From positions 1,798,001 through 1,862,000 of the forward strand of contig NC_089391.1 of NCBI RefSeq assembly GCF_003171515.1: a stretch of DNA of 64,000 nucleotides. Reading direction: 5' to 3'. Position 1 is the first letter of the stretch; the number at the start of each line of letters is the position of its first letter. Both the position numbers and the translations under genes were made by a program. The DNA is from Pyrenophora tritici-repentis (lineage: Eukaryota; Ascomycota; Dothideomycetes; Pleosporales; Pleosporaceae). The notes below the pieces were generated by a model. It worked only from the letters and a program-made list of their open reading frames with translations. It was not told the DNA's origin and searched no databases. Below, piece by piece: positions 13,456 to 24,700 of the stretch.

Positions 13456-15284
13456 TCAAACCTCCAACTTCACCTTCCCATCAACCCCACTAACCCCTCT
13501 CCCAGCCCTCTCAACCGCCCTCCTCCTCTTCGCCTCCGCCCTCTCCCGATCTTCCCTCATCTGCCTAATCAAAGCACTCTTCTCCCTAATCTTATGCCCA
13601 TACAGATAAAACACCACAGGAATAGGAATAAGCGCAAACTCAATCAACGCAAGCATCGTCGCGCTCCAATGCGGGCCGAGACTAGCGTACATTTTGGGTC
13701 CAGCGAGGGGGTAATGCACCACCCATTGCAGAGCGCAAGACGGCGTTTCCAGCGAGCGCAGAGGCAGCGTAGATGCCGTAGGAGTGGACGAGGTAGTTTG
13801 AGGCATAGATGAAGACGCCGCAGTTTCCGGCGCCAAAGGGGATGCCGGCGAGGAGGGGGAAGACCCAGTGGACATTTGGGGTGCATGTCCTATGATTCTG
13901 TTAGTCTAAAGGCAGTTTTATAGTTTGTGATTCTAGCTTACCATGCGAAGATCATTTCTCCCACAGGCACGCATACAGCTGCGATGACGACAACGCTAAC
14001 CATGGCTTCGGGATATGGTTTCCCTGTCTCAGGATCTTTCTTGTGGGCGTTGATCATCCGGCGTAGGAGGGGTTCAGAGCTAATTGTTACGACCCCACCA
14101 ATGCCGATGCCCATGTAGCCTAGGCCTACGAGGCCTGGAGACCAGCCACGGAGTTCGCCGAAGACAATGGGGTACGAGACGAAGCAGAGGTACAAGACGC
14201 CGTAGACGAGAGCAATGTAGACGTCCCAAAAGATGCAGATGGGTTCGTTGACGGCCATGCTGAGGGGGCGATATAGATTCTCGCGGAGAAGGGGCCAAAA
14301 GGCCTTCTTGTCGTCGTAGCGGCAGTGGTACCTTGGGTCACCCGTCTCTTTGCGCTTCTTCGCGGACTTTGCGCGGAGTATGGCTGGTGCGTACGTCTCC
14401 TGAATCATGAAAATCATGAACCATGAGGCGCCAGATCCGATCATGACGACCCAGTTTGTCCATCTCCAGCCTAGGGCTTGGAAGACGAAGCCTCCTATCA
14501 GAGGGCCTATAACGGGGCCGTTCATCGGGCCAAGAGACCAGATGGAAAATGCAAGCGCACGGTATTCTTCTCGACTTATATCGGATACGGTTCCTGGAGC
14601 ATTTGAAATCATGGCCGCGCCGGCAATGGCACCGAAGAATCGCATGACAAGAATCTGCGCCAGGTTGTTCGACAGTGCGCATGGAATGATGAGAACGGTA
14701 AAAGTGGCAACAGCGATGAGATACACCGGTCTTCTTCCATACATCTCACTGAGCGGTGCCAGAAGTAGCGATCCAACTGCCAAACCACACAAATACGTTG
14801 TGATACCCAGAATAACCAGCGTCTTGCTATGTATACCAAATGTCCGCATCATCCCTGGTATACCGCTTGTGTAAGCTGTAGAGTACATAACTACCACGAG
14901 TGTTGAAAAGCTCATGAAGAAGATGACAAGAGACTTTTTCGCCATGGTCCAATCTTGGGGGTTCTCGCCATTGTCGTCAAAGTCGACCTCGAAGCGTGGA
15001 TCTTGGGTTGCGTTCGTTGTCACTGCCGTAATTGCATCCTCCTTTTCCCCAGGCCATGAGTATCCTGTATTCCTGCTCCACGTCTGATGTATTGCCGGCC
15101 GCTGGTTAATCGAGTCGGAGTGCGTCGATGCAGACGAAACGGAAGCGCGATCATCGTCGGATACGATATCTTCGACTACATGGGACTTTTCCGACGTATG
15201 TGATCTCAAAGATCCTGTACCGTTCTTCTTCCGTTCAGTTGTCGTTGCGACAGTAGCGCCGCTGTCGTTGTCACTATGTGACAT
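13456..15284 (-). pseudogene. DHA1 MFS multidrug transporter with frameshift
   Basis: Exon 1 is 13942-15284 and exon 2 is 13456-13889, with an intron at 13890-13941 (GTAAGC donor). The protein has a Ser-rich cytoplasmic N-terminus, then PQDW, the GRRPVYL loop motif after TM2-3 and the antiporter motif PMNGPVIGPLIGGF in TM5, all typical of DHA1 drug:H+ antiporters of the plasma membrane. In exon 2 the frame reads correctly through SALAGNAVLRSAMGGALP and then slips. A run of five C on the coding strand (plus-strand G at 13707-13711) should be four for the frame to continue into LAGPKMYASLGPHW and the last membrane helix. As read, translation stops at 13682, losing the final helix and tail. This is either a real recent frameshift or a homopolymer error in the assembly; everything else looks intact. 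Confidence 0.8.
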
Positions 15285-16455
15285 AGTGATTGGTAATGGG
15301 GCTCCACGCCGCCAGTAGCAAAGGCAATACACTCACAATCGAGCTATGTTTCGGTGGTATTTCCAAGTATAGCTCGAGAAGAGATTTTGCGCACTTGACT
15401 TTGAGAGTTATTTGTATTGTGATGTGATTATGCAATCTTTGCTGGAACTTGGTACCGAGAGGTTCGCAACCAGACGGTGTTGATTGTGAGATACGAGTAC
15501 TACTGGCCTGCTGGTCTCCTGACCCCCTCCGCAATTGAGCTATGTAGTAGTAGCAGCAAGCTATCCGCGCCTGTGGAAATCGACAAATAGAAAGAACAGC
15601 ACACTGAAGAGAAAAGCAGAAATGAGGAAACAGACAGACGCCTCAGACCCTGTCGTCGCGCCATAGGAGTCGAGACGGGCTACTAGCGAGCGCCCTTTTG
15701 CGCAGCGGCCTTACCTCCTTCATCATGAGCGGTAGCTAAGTTAGCGGGAATAGCGGTGATAACTCCATAATGGTAACCGAGGGGGGCACGCGATCCAGAC
15801 AGGCCGTTTGCGGGTGCTAAGTGCGGGTCGCTTGTTCGCCACCGCGGCATTGGCGTCGTCGGACTAGGGAGAGGAGGGGTGTGATCCTCGGGTCATGACT
15901 CGGCGAGTGTTGAATTCATGGATATAGCTATTCATGTGCAGGTGTTATTGGGCGCATTTGTTCAGATGCAGTAGGCGTGATTGGAGTCGAGGTTGGATTA
16001 AGAGCAAAGTAGTCGAGATAGACGTATGATGTCTAAGCGCCGTGCGCCATGTGCGGAAGCAAGCCGCCCATCGGGGAGAAAACTACCCCGTAGACCGAAG
16101 TGCGCCCGCCTACTTTGCTCTACTAAAATAGAGGTTTGATATTCAAGCCACAAAGGCGAAGTGAAACCAAGAACTCGTACCCTGGTTTCATTACAAACTT
16201 GACCCCGTTTACTTGAAAACGGGGTCAAATTTGTAATGAAACTGAAGTGCCCATATCTACCTTCAAAATTCAGGAGTACCTTACGGGCCGATATCGGAAA
16301 ATGTACGGCAACAACTACCCGAAGATTTGCCTCAACCGCTATACGGTACACCATGGCCAGCCACAATATGTAACTCTAAATCATACATACAGCACGCCTC
16401 CAAAAGCAAAAGCTACTCTCAACGTTCAAACCGGCATTTCTATTTGCCACACAAA
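15285..16455. other. intergenic region with hairpin
   Basis: About 1.2 kb upstream of the MFS gene and downstream of the aldehyde dehydrogenase. No coding gene is supported. It contains a near-perfect inverted repeat at 16185-16242, listed separately. The remainder shows no recognisable feature. Confidence 0.5.
16185..16242. repeat. 26-bp inverted repeat, 6-nt loop
   Basis: The left arm (16185-16210) reads GTTTCATTACAAACTTGACC followed by CCGTTT. The right arm (16217-16242) is its reverse complement with one mismatch. The 6-nt spacer is ACTTGA. Such a long perfect stem is unlikely by chance. It lies about 210 bp beyond the stop codon of the aldehyde dehydrogenase and could form a strong RNA hairpin, or could be a small fold-back element. 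No flanking target duplication is obvious. Confidence 0.8.
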
Positions 16456-17952
16456 TCACTCACACCAACTAACAAACTTCTCCACAACGAATTCCTCAAG
16501 CCCCCACTTGCCATTCTGTCTCCCAAACCCACTGTTCTTAACACCGCCCTGACTCCCCGTCGGCGAGGTATACACAGAGATACTATTCGCATGCACCTGT
16601 CCATACTCAAGCTGCCGTACTAACTTCATGAAACGCGACATATCCCTCGTCCAAACGGTAGCATTGAGACCGTAAGCCGAGCGGTTCGCCAGCGCAACAG
16701 CATCTTCATCATTCTTGACTACATACAGCGAAGCCGAGGGGCCAAAAGTTTCCTCGTCAACGATGCGCGAGTCCTTTGGGTTGAGTATGATGGTTGGTTG
16801 GAGGGAGAGGTTGGACGACGATGTAGCAGATACACCACCAACTAGTATTTTCTCCCCTTTTTCTTGTGCATCTCGTATCACGTCTTCGGCGTGTGCGGCG
16901 ATGGAAGAGGATACTGCTGAGCCAGCTGGTCCTTGCATGCCCTTCATTGCCTGCACGAGGAGCTCCTGGAACTTTTCTGCTGCGCCTTCGAGGACGATGA
17001 TGCGCTCGGTGCTAAAGCAGATCTGTCCGTGGTGTAGGACGGCGCCTAGTGCGCATTGTTTTGCTGCTTCTTCTAGATTGGCGTCTTCGAGCACGAGTGC
17101 GGGACATTTGCCTCCCAGCTCAAGTAGCACTGGTTTGAGATACTGTGCTGCTGTTTTCATGATCTGGCGTCCTACTGCTGCTGAGCCGATGAATTCGACT
17201 TTGCGGATTGAATCATGTGCTATTAGTGATTCAGTGACTTGTGGTGCGGAGTCGCGGCTGCATTGGATTTGGTTTAGGACACCAGGTGGTATGCCTGCGG
17301 CGACGAAAGCTTGTGTGATGGCGAAATGTGTTTTGAGACATAGTTCGGAGGCTTTGAAGACCACGGTGCAGCCGACTGCTACAGCGCTTGCGATGCCGCG
17401 CGTGGCGAGGATGAGGGCAGCATTCCAGGGCGCAATACATAGGATGGGTCCGATGGGCTCTTTGAATACGAAGCCCAGTGTGTTTGGTTTCTCCGTAGGT
17501 GGGATGACGCCAGTAACACTGCTGATTTGTGCGGCAATCTCTTTGAGATACGATACTGAGAGTGTGGTCTATTGCGACCACGGATACTGTCAGTCGACAT
17601 GGGGTGTTAATGATGGACACAGAGAAAGGGACGAACTGACATTTTGCTTTGCCCATGCCTCTGTGCATGACGTTTCTTCGATCTGTCGAGCCACAAACTC
17701 GTCGATGTGCGATTCATAGTATGCAGCTACACGCAAAATGAGGTCGCGGCGGGTGACATGAGTCGTTTGGCGCCAGGACTTGAAAGCCGTCCAAGATGAT
17801 TCCACGGCCTGTATGGCGTCTGTGATGGAGGCTGAGGAAGCATTGTGGAAGATGTTGTCCGACGAGGCCTGATTTACTGGAATTGTGGATGATGTAGACA
17901 CAGCGTGGTTATCGATCCACAGAGGGACCGTTGAATCAGCTGTGGACGACAT
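16456..17952 (-). CDS. NAD(P)-dependent aldehyde dehydrogenase
   Basis: Two exons, 17641-17952 and 16456-17568, with a 72-nt intron (GTCAGT donor), give 474 residues, the usual length for the ALDH superfamily. The catalytic general base Glu254 lies in LLELGGKCP and the nucleophile Cys288 in HHGQICFSTER, 34 residues apart as expected. The IAPWNAALIL segment of the cofactor site and the C-terminal SGFGRQNGKWGLEEF are present. It oxidises an aldehyde to the acid with NAD(P)+. The sequence most resembles the salicylaldehyde/vanillin-type branch, but I cannot fix the substrate. No organelle signal is evident, so it is probably cytosolic. Neighbours do not define a pathway. Confidence 0.9.
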
Positions 17953-18500
17953 GACGCGTTTCTGTTTACTCCTTTCACCTGATATACTATCTTTGGCTCG
18001 TATCTCATAAAGATGTCAGTTACTTTGTACATTAGAGTGTATAGATTGAGATGGGACAGTACTCCGCAGCCGTGGCGTCATGCGGAACATTGATGCCGAT
18101 CATACTTCGGCAGATGTTGCATGCAGTGCCGGCGGTAAACTCAATTTGTGGGGAACACAACATAGAAACTACTACCGGAAGATAAGAATCATGTCCTCCC
18201 TACTTGTTTAGCAAATAAAGGTCGTAACTGAATGTTATGGAGAAAATGCGATGATGGGGACGATACAGTTGATCTCGGAGATAAGACATTAACCCCGTAT
18301 GACCACCATTCAAATGCATAACTTTCATGGAAGGCGAAGAAGAGATCAAAATCCCATGAGATGTATTAATCGGAAGATACATGTACCACTAGGTCTACAT
18401 AGGACGAGTAGAGTACATATCCTCCAAACATTAGTGTTGACCATTGGCACGTACTCCGACATATCGACCACGCATTTCTTCGCCATTCCCTTCAACCAGA
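17953..18500. other. intergenic region
   Basis: About 550 bp between the aldehyde dehydrogenase start and the GT2 stop, both on the minus strand. It should contain the aldehyde dehydrogenase promoter and the GT2 3' end. No additional gene or repeat is seen. Confidence 0.5.
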
Positions 18501-21500
18501 TTACCAAGTAAAAGTCATCAATTGCGGGTTCAGCACAATCGGCAGCAAAAAGTGATTAACAACCACCGTGCCCATGGGCCAGACAGCAATGAGCGTCGTG
18601 ATTCTGTATTCCTCATCCAGTCCAAACGCCAACCCAAGCATGACCGCCGTCATGGCCAAGCATATCAAAAAGCTCCACTTGAAGCGCTTTAGCACACGGG
18701 TCATGGCCTGGAAGAATCCAATCTGCTCGCTTTCCTTTGACGTGGTACCCCATTCAAGCGGGATAGAGAGAAAGTGGCAGAGAATGGCTTGCGAGATATG
18801 GAGGGAGATACCGCCGAGGAAAACGGTGAGAAGGGGGATCCATTTGAGATTTCCAAGGTAACCATAGAAGAGGTTGCCTTCATTGATGCGGTAGCGTAGG
18901 ACGGCGAGAGAGACATTTCCAAGAACGGTGAAGATCATGATGATGCCGAAGTAGACTGTTATGAGATGTTAGTGGATTGGATGAAAATGGAAAAGATTTG
19001 TAGCATATTGGTGTGCAGATGCTTGATACAAGGCACATACCTTTGAATGAGTGAATATAATAATGGTCCAACCATCCATTGAGGAAACCGATGAGGAAGT
19101 AATTGAGCATAGTTAGCATCCAGGAACAGGCCAGAGCGTAGTATGTTCCGATGTAAGCCATGATGGTAACCTTGGAAGCGAGTGGCATGCGGGAACTAGT
19201 TTAGAGAGTCAGCAATGTGTGGCAAAGGACAAGATAACACCCCAAAGGATTCTTTGGGTCCTTACCGCATGAACATGATGAAGAGGCGGTTAAATGGACC
19301 TTTCTTGGGCCACTTGACAATGGGATTGAAGATTAGCTCGTTACAGCCATATGCGTACCTGCGTTCAATATCAGTAAGGGTTCTAGAAAAAGGTTAGAAA
19401 ATGTGGATTAGGCATACTTCTCCCAGCGGGCAAGCTCGTCGTAGACAGTGAGCGAGACACCCTCCTTGAAGCCATCGCCCTGGTATGCAGCTAGTCGAAC
19501 GATGAATCCAGCACTTTGGAGTCGCAGACTCATGTCAAAGTCTTCAGAAACGGTTTCCTCTGACCAAAACATGTCCAACTTGGCACCCTGTTCTTCGCTG
19601 GATGGATAGGCAACTTTCTGCATCGCAGACCACCTGAGAAAGGCGTTGTGCCCGACGAACGGGGCAACATCACCACCAGCGACGGCGAAGCGAATCTGGG
19701 TATAGATCATGTTGGTGAAGAAGGTGATGCCGTTCTCGAAGAAGTTCTGCGTAACGTTCATGACTCCAGAAGAGAACTGCAAGATACCAACGTCTGGGCA
19801 TTGCTCCATCTCGCTGACAGCCTCGAGAAGACAGTCCTTGGGAACCCGAGTGTCTGAGTCGATAAGTAGAATGTAATCGCCCATGCGGATGTCGCCATCA
19901 GCCCAAGCTTCGCCCGCACGCTCAGATAGGGCAGTCTCCATCGCTTCCGCGTAGAGCGCACTTTCTTGTTGACAGGTCCAATCATCACCGCGGGTGGTGA
20001 GGTCCATAAGTTCCTCTATCCTGCAGCTAATCTTGAGTCCATAATTCATATTGGATGCCTTCTTGAATTTACCAGGGCGAATGAATGGCTTCGGCCCATG
20101 CTCTCCTTTCGGGTCGTGTCTAGGTCGCGCTACCCAGCCAATCTTGTGTTCGTCATAAAATTCTTGACGCTCGGTCGATTCCTCGGCTGTGAGAAGTTGC
20201 ACTGCAATAGTTTAGCATTCAGTTGCATTGTATCCCAATGGTTGAACTCACATCCGTCGTCGTTGATGAATATGTTTGCGCTTCCTCCTTGTAGCTCGTA
20301 CGTAGATATAGCGTCCTTGACCGAGCGGATAGTTGGCTCAATAACGGCTCTAAGACCTTCTTTGAAGACTGGCATCTCTATCGTGACGTGCGGGAGTTTC
20401 TTGCCAAAGGTATCGCAGTGGATTCGTTTCGGGGCCTTGCCAGAGTAGTATTTGCTGTTCTCAATCATGTGATCAATAGGACCAATAATCTGAGCGATGT
20501 TACCAACTATGGCTTGGAAGAAAAACTTGATAGGTTAGTATCATGACAGTAGCAGATTGATGCTTTGAAACCTACCAACGAGAGCCAGACTTGGGCAGGT
20601 ATACAGATTATGAAGAGCAGTCGAAGCCAGTTGGGGTCTTCAGCTTGCTGTATGGCGATCTCTCTGAATCCAGTCCCGAGAGCCGTAGTTAGGAGGAAAA
20701 TAGACATGCCAGTGTAAACTGCTTGCCAAAGCATGACATATCGGGGCTCTTCAACTCTGCCTTCGCCGTTATCGAACACATCATCGAAGTCTGTGACGTC
20801 GAGAACGGGGTCTTTTCCTAGAACCTTTTCAAGTTCTTCCTGGGCACTATAACCGTACTCAACTCCACAAAAGTTTCTCATCAAGGAATTGATGATGAAC
20901 TCGGCGCGTTCTACTAGCATCTTGGGATCATCTTGCCATACTAGCAGTATGCCACGCGTAGAGATGAACGCGCCTGACTGTGCTGTCTGAGCTACTGATA
21001 GTGCCTCGAAGTCGGCAAGTACTTGTACGCGAAGACCAGACTGAATTTGGACATAGGGCAGTGTATTTCGCTCTAAGATGTACTGGATGATACTGTTGTT
21101 GATGGTCATAGCGCACTGTGCTAGTTAATCCCCAAAGCATGGACAAAACGTGACCTTGTGCAACTTACCCGGACGTTGAGCTTAGTGACTGCCTGATATA
21201 GGCCGCTGCCGTCATGCTGGATGTTATCGGGTGCACATGCATACTTGCCCTTCGACTGCTTCATGAAAGCGCCCTCTCCAGCTGCTCCTGTGGTCCATAC
21301 GCGCTCTTCCTGTTTTGCCTGGATCCAGTGGGCCATAAGTTGGGCTTTGAGACCCTTGATATCGTTCTCTCTAGCATCACTGCTATCTTCGGCCGGTTCA
21401 GTGGAGCTGGGTGTTCTGGAAGCTGAGGCTGAACTATTACCAAGCTGCATCGGTGTAAAGCTCGCAGGTCGAGATTCGGGGGCTGCTGAAGCCTCCCCAG

Positions 21501-21600
21501 GCGGGGCGAGGGGATTCAGCGGAGGAGGAGCAGTACCATCGCGGTGGCGGTGGAATGGAGAAGACCCATTTCCATCCTTGTTGCTACGCCAATATCCCAT
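18501..21600 (-). CDS. GT2: membrane family-2 glycosyltransferase (ZtGT2-type)
   Basis: Seven exons on the minus strand: 21169-21600, 20576-21115, 20252-20525, 19418-20201, 19266-19358, 19041-19195 and 18501-18955, encoding 910 residues. All introns have GT..AG ends and keep the frame; several have TACTAAC-like branch sites. The N-terminus is Pro/Ser-rich. Membrane helices occur around residues 275-325, followed by the GT2 catalytic core with DSDTRV near 530, SEDFDMSL near 643 and ELARWEKYA near 675 (the QxxRW-like acceptor motif, with Glu in place of Gln), then several C-terminal membrane helices. This is the arrangement of processive polysaccharide synthases. Its closest known relative by pattern is the GT2 of Zymoseptoria tritici and Fusarium, reported as needed for hyphal growth on solid surfaces and plant infection. 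The polymer it makes is unknown. Confidence 0.88.
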
Positions 21601-22288
21601 CCTTGCCTTTCCTGTTCGCAGAATCGACTGGAGATTTTGGGGGTGTATGTTTGTAAAGAGTAAGAAAGGATCTATAAGACCGAGAAAACGGCCAGGTGAT
21701 AGGAGAAGTTGTATTTAAAGCGAAGAAAGTTGCCCACAAAAGATTTGTAAATGGCCAGCAATCTTGTAGATAGTGACGCAACGCCCATCAGACTGTTGAG
21801 CGGCATAACGAGCCTATCTACGACAGGCATTGTGAAAAACAGGCGCATACCTCATTAACAAACCATAGGATATATGGGTCAACCGGTGTGAGTGGGTTCT
21901 CTGTGTTGAGGTGGTACTGAACCCGCAGTGGCGATACCCTGATTATCGATACTGGCGAATTGTACTCATGCCTTACTGGCTTGTTCGTAAATCTTTATGT
22001 GTTGCCAGAGCATATGCAGGGACCATATTACTATCGTATCGCCAATGGGTCCACCCTGCATTATTCGTGTGCATGTTCGGCGATGGGAGACTTGCTTGGC
22101 GTCAGGCGCTTGCAACTCTGGAGACTGGAGAATGGTTGGGTTGGCTCGTAGCCACATATAAGAAAAATTACTGGGATGAATGATGGTGTGGTGGAGTTGA
22201 TGATATGTTGATGGAAGCGTTGAACATTATGAGTGGGGAACAGGGTTGGCCGAGTCAATTGTAAGTGCGGCCAAACTAAAATTCGCTA
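21601..22288. other. intergenic region upstream of GT2
   Basis: Promoter side of GT2, ending at the pogo-type transposon. Open frames such as 21911-22183 show no recognisable motif and are probably chance. The TA target dinucleotide of the transposon is at 22287-22288. Confidence 0.45.
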
Positions 22289-22343
22289 ACATGATCCATG
22301 GGCGAGCGGCGCACACGGGCGAGCGGCGCACCCCACCAACTTT
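22289..22343 (+). repeat. left terminal inverted repeat, transposon 1
   Basis: Fifty-five bases beginning ACATGATCCAT. It contains two direct copies of GGGCGAGCGGCGCAC with a 17-bp period, then CCCACCAACTTT. It is the exact reverse complement of 24088-24142. The duplicated inner motif is a likely double transposase binding site. Confidence 0.95.
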
Positions 22344-22369
22344 ACTCACCTTACTGATCTTAATCTACA

Positions 22370-24022
22370 ATGGCTCAACGCAGCGCTACTCAATTACTAT
22401 CAAATGAAGCAGATATTCAGCTTGCTATCTCATCTATTAATGCGCACCAGATCCAAGGTACCCGTACTGCTGCAGTAGTCTACAACGTAGCCGAAACAAC
22501 GCTCCGCCGCCGACGCGCTGGTATACCTGCCCGACGCGATTGCCCGCCCAACTCGAGGAAGCTTACCCAGAGAGAAGAGGAGGTGATTATTAGCTATATA
22601 CTTCAGCTAGATCTGCGTGGATTTGCGCCTACCTACACAGCTGTACGTGATATGGCTGATAAGCTGCTGGCTGCGCGTGGTGGAGAGCAGGTTGGAGTCA
22701 ACTGGCCATCTACCTTTGTTAAACGTACAGACAGTCTTCGGACGTGTTTCAACCAAGCGTACGATAGGCAGAGAGCTCTTTGTGAGGATGCAACATTAAT
22801 AAAGAGGTGGTTTAAGCTTGTAGAAGAGACAAAGGCTGAGCTAGGTATCTGCGATGAGGACGTCTACAACTTTGATGAAGCTGGCTTTATGATGGGCAAG
22901 ATTACAACGCAGCTAGTTATAACAGGAGCAGAGAGGAGAGGCAGGCCGAAGAGTATTCAGCCAGGCAATCGCGAGTGGGTAACGCTGATCGCTGCTATCA
23001 GCGCTGCTGGCTGGTCAGTCCCACCGTTCCTCATCTTCGCTGGCCAGTACCACCTATCAGCCTGGTATAAGGAAGCTGAGATCCCACGCGACTGGGCGAT
23101 CGCAGTCAGCGATAATGGCTGGACGAATAATGAGCTTGGAGTTGAGTGGCTAAAGCACTTCAACGCTCACACGCAGGCTCGTAGTGTAGGCGCGCGTCGC
23201 CTGCTTATTATTGATGGCCATAAGAGCCACCAATCTCTAGAGTTCCAGGAGCTCTGCAAGGAGAACAATATCCATACGCTCTGTATACCTCCTCACTCAT
23301 CTCACCTACTCCAGCCACTTGATGTTGGCTGCTTCTCGCCATTGAAGCGCGCGTACAGCCGTGAGGTGGAGAGCCTTATGCGCAACCACATCAACCACAT
23401 CACCAAGCTAGAGTTTCTGCCAGCGTTCAAGGCAGCATTTGATCAAGCGTTCACGCCAGCCAATATCTGCTCAGCCTTCCGCGGCGCAGGCCTTGTTCCT
23501 CTACAACCAGAGGCTGTTCTATCAAAGGTAGATGTACAACTGCGTACACCTACTCCTCCAGCAGCTCTGCCAGAGGCTCCCTGGGTAGCTCAAACGCCGA
23601 GCAACGCGCGTGAGCTTGAGGCTCAGTCAAGCCTAATACGTGAGCGCGTGCGCCAGCACAAGAGCTCATCACCAGCTTCAATTATTATGGCGATTGACCA
23701 GCTAAAGAAGGGCGCCGAGGTGATGATGCTCTCTGCTGAGCTGATGCGCGATCGGATCTCTAGTCTTGAGAAGGCCAATAGCGCAGCCTCAGAGCGTAGG
23801 CGGCGCTCTAAAAGGCGTATACAGAAGCATGGAGTACTCACAAAGGGAGCTGGAGAGGATATACTGGCTCAAAATGAGGCTGACCAGCAGATTGCTCATG
23901 AAGAGCGTCAAGGAGGAGCGCGATCAGGCCTCAGCCAGCGGGCTCAAAGGCGCTGCACTAGGTGCAAGGAGACTGGGCACAACTCGCGCACATGCAAGAC
24001 TGATACTATTAATATAGAGTAA
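22370..24022 (+). CDS. pogo/Fot-type transposase, 550 aa
   Basis: Single exon. Residues about 10-50 form a psq-like helix-turn-helix and about 60-125 a CENP-B/Tc5-like DNA-binding domain. The DDE domain follows with Asp169 in YNFDEAGF, Asp282 in LIIDGHKSH and Asp318 in LQPLDVGCF, the DDD-type triad of the pogo group. The C-terminus holds a zinc knuckle, Cys529-Cys532-His537-Cys542 ([14 protein letters not shown]). It would cut and paste the surrounding element in the nucleus. No stop or frameshift interrupts it. Confidence 0.93.
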   Translation: MAQRSATQLLSNEADIQLAISSINAHQIQGTRTAAVVYNVAETTLRRRRAGIPARRDCPPNSRKLTQREEEVIISYILQLDLRGFAPTYTAVRDMADKLLAARGGEQVGVNWPSTFVKRTDSLRTCFNQAYDRQRALCEDATLIKRWFKLVEETKAELGICDEDVYNFDEAGFMMGKITTQLVITGAERRGRPKSIQPGNREWVTLIAAISAAGWSVPPFLIFAGQYHLSAWYKEAEIPRDWAIAVSDNGWTNNELGVEWLKHFNAHTQARSVGARRLLIIDGHKSHQSLEFQELCKENNIHTLCIPPHSSHLLQPLDVGCFSPLKRAYSREVESLMRNHINHITKLEFLPAFKAAFDQAFTPANICSAFRGAGLVPLQPEAVLSKVDVQLRTPTPPAALPEAPWVAQTPSNARELEAQSSLIRERVRQHKSSSPASIIMAIDQLKKGAEVMMLSAELMRDRISSLEKANSAASERRRRSKRRIQKHGVLTKGAGEDILAQNEADQQIAHEERQGGARSGLSQRAQRRCTRCKETGHNSRTCKTDTINIE

Positions 24023-24087
24023 TCTACTGTATCAATATCTAGCAATAATATTATCGCGTTGTTGAGATGCATCGCTTTAAAGTTGCA

Positions 24088-24142
24088 AAAGTTGGTGGGG
24101 TGCGCCGCTCGCCCGTGTGCGCCGCTCGCCCATGGATCATGT
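24088..24142 (-). repeat. right terminal inverted repeat, transposon 1
   Basis: Perfect inverted copy of 22289-22343, followed by the TA target site at 24143-24144. Confidence 0.95.
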
Positions 24143-24144
24143 TA

Positions 24145-24700
24145 CCGGCAGTACTTTTGTGGCGCTGCGTCTATTCAGCACAATCAACAAAGACATAATT
24201 TACGCATGCAAACGCGGACGCTGGAAAATGCGCGGCATCGGGCATCGCACATCGGGATACTCAATACTGTTTACGGTCGAAAGCGACCTCTGTTAGTTAT
24301 CAAGAGGGGTCTCATGCTTTAAGGGGGGAATTTGGACCCACACGAGCGAAGATAGAAAGTAAGAAGAAAGCGGTTGTTTACGAAACCTGGCAGTCATGAT
24401 GATAGCGACAGAACCTGGCCCGTATCCCACTAACTCTGGTTCTGGTGCACAGGGGCATTATGAGCCAACGGTGTAACTTCAACGCCCAGATCCAACAGAA
24501 ACGTCACCCCTGGACGGTCATGTATTGATGATGATCGATAATTGATGTCTCGTTTTGGTCAAATACACAAAGCCAATAGCCGTAGTAACCATTGTGTCAA
24601 AATGGTCGACGAATTTATTTGTACATGTATGGACACAGGGACAACCTAATTTGACACATTGCGAAAACAGTTGAGAGAACCCCCAACGGAGTTTGATGGA
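24145..24700. other. intergenic region between transposon and MAD2
   Basis: About 550 bp with no supported gene. It probably contains the MAD2 3' untranslated region. Confidence 0.45.

Larger units (their letters stand above)
22289..24142 (+). mobile_element. intact pogo/Fot-type DNA transposon, 1854 bp
   Basis: The element is bounded by perfect 55-bp terminal inverted repeats (22289-22343 and 24088-24142) and flanked by TA at 22287-22288 and 24143-24144, the target duplication of the Tc1/mariner superfamily. It carries one intact transposase gene. Terminal repeats and reading frame are undamaged and show no repeat-induced point mutation, so the copy is young and may be active. It sits between GT2 and MAD2 without breaking either. 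Confidence 0.95.

Noticed and set aside
13682..13890. A hidden intron to repair the MFS frameshift
   Set aside because: The only nearby GT..AG pair (a 41-nt span from the GTGGTG to the AG at the TAG) does not restore the family frame, so a one-base insertion is the simpler reading.
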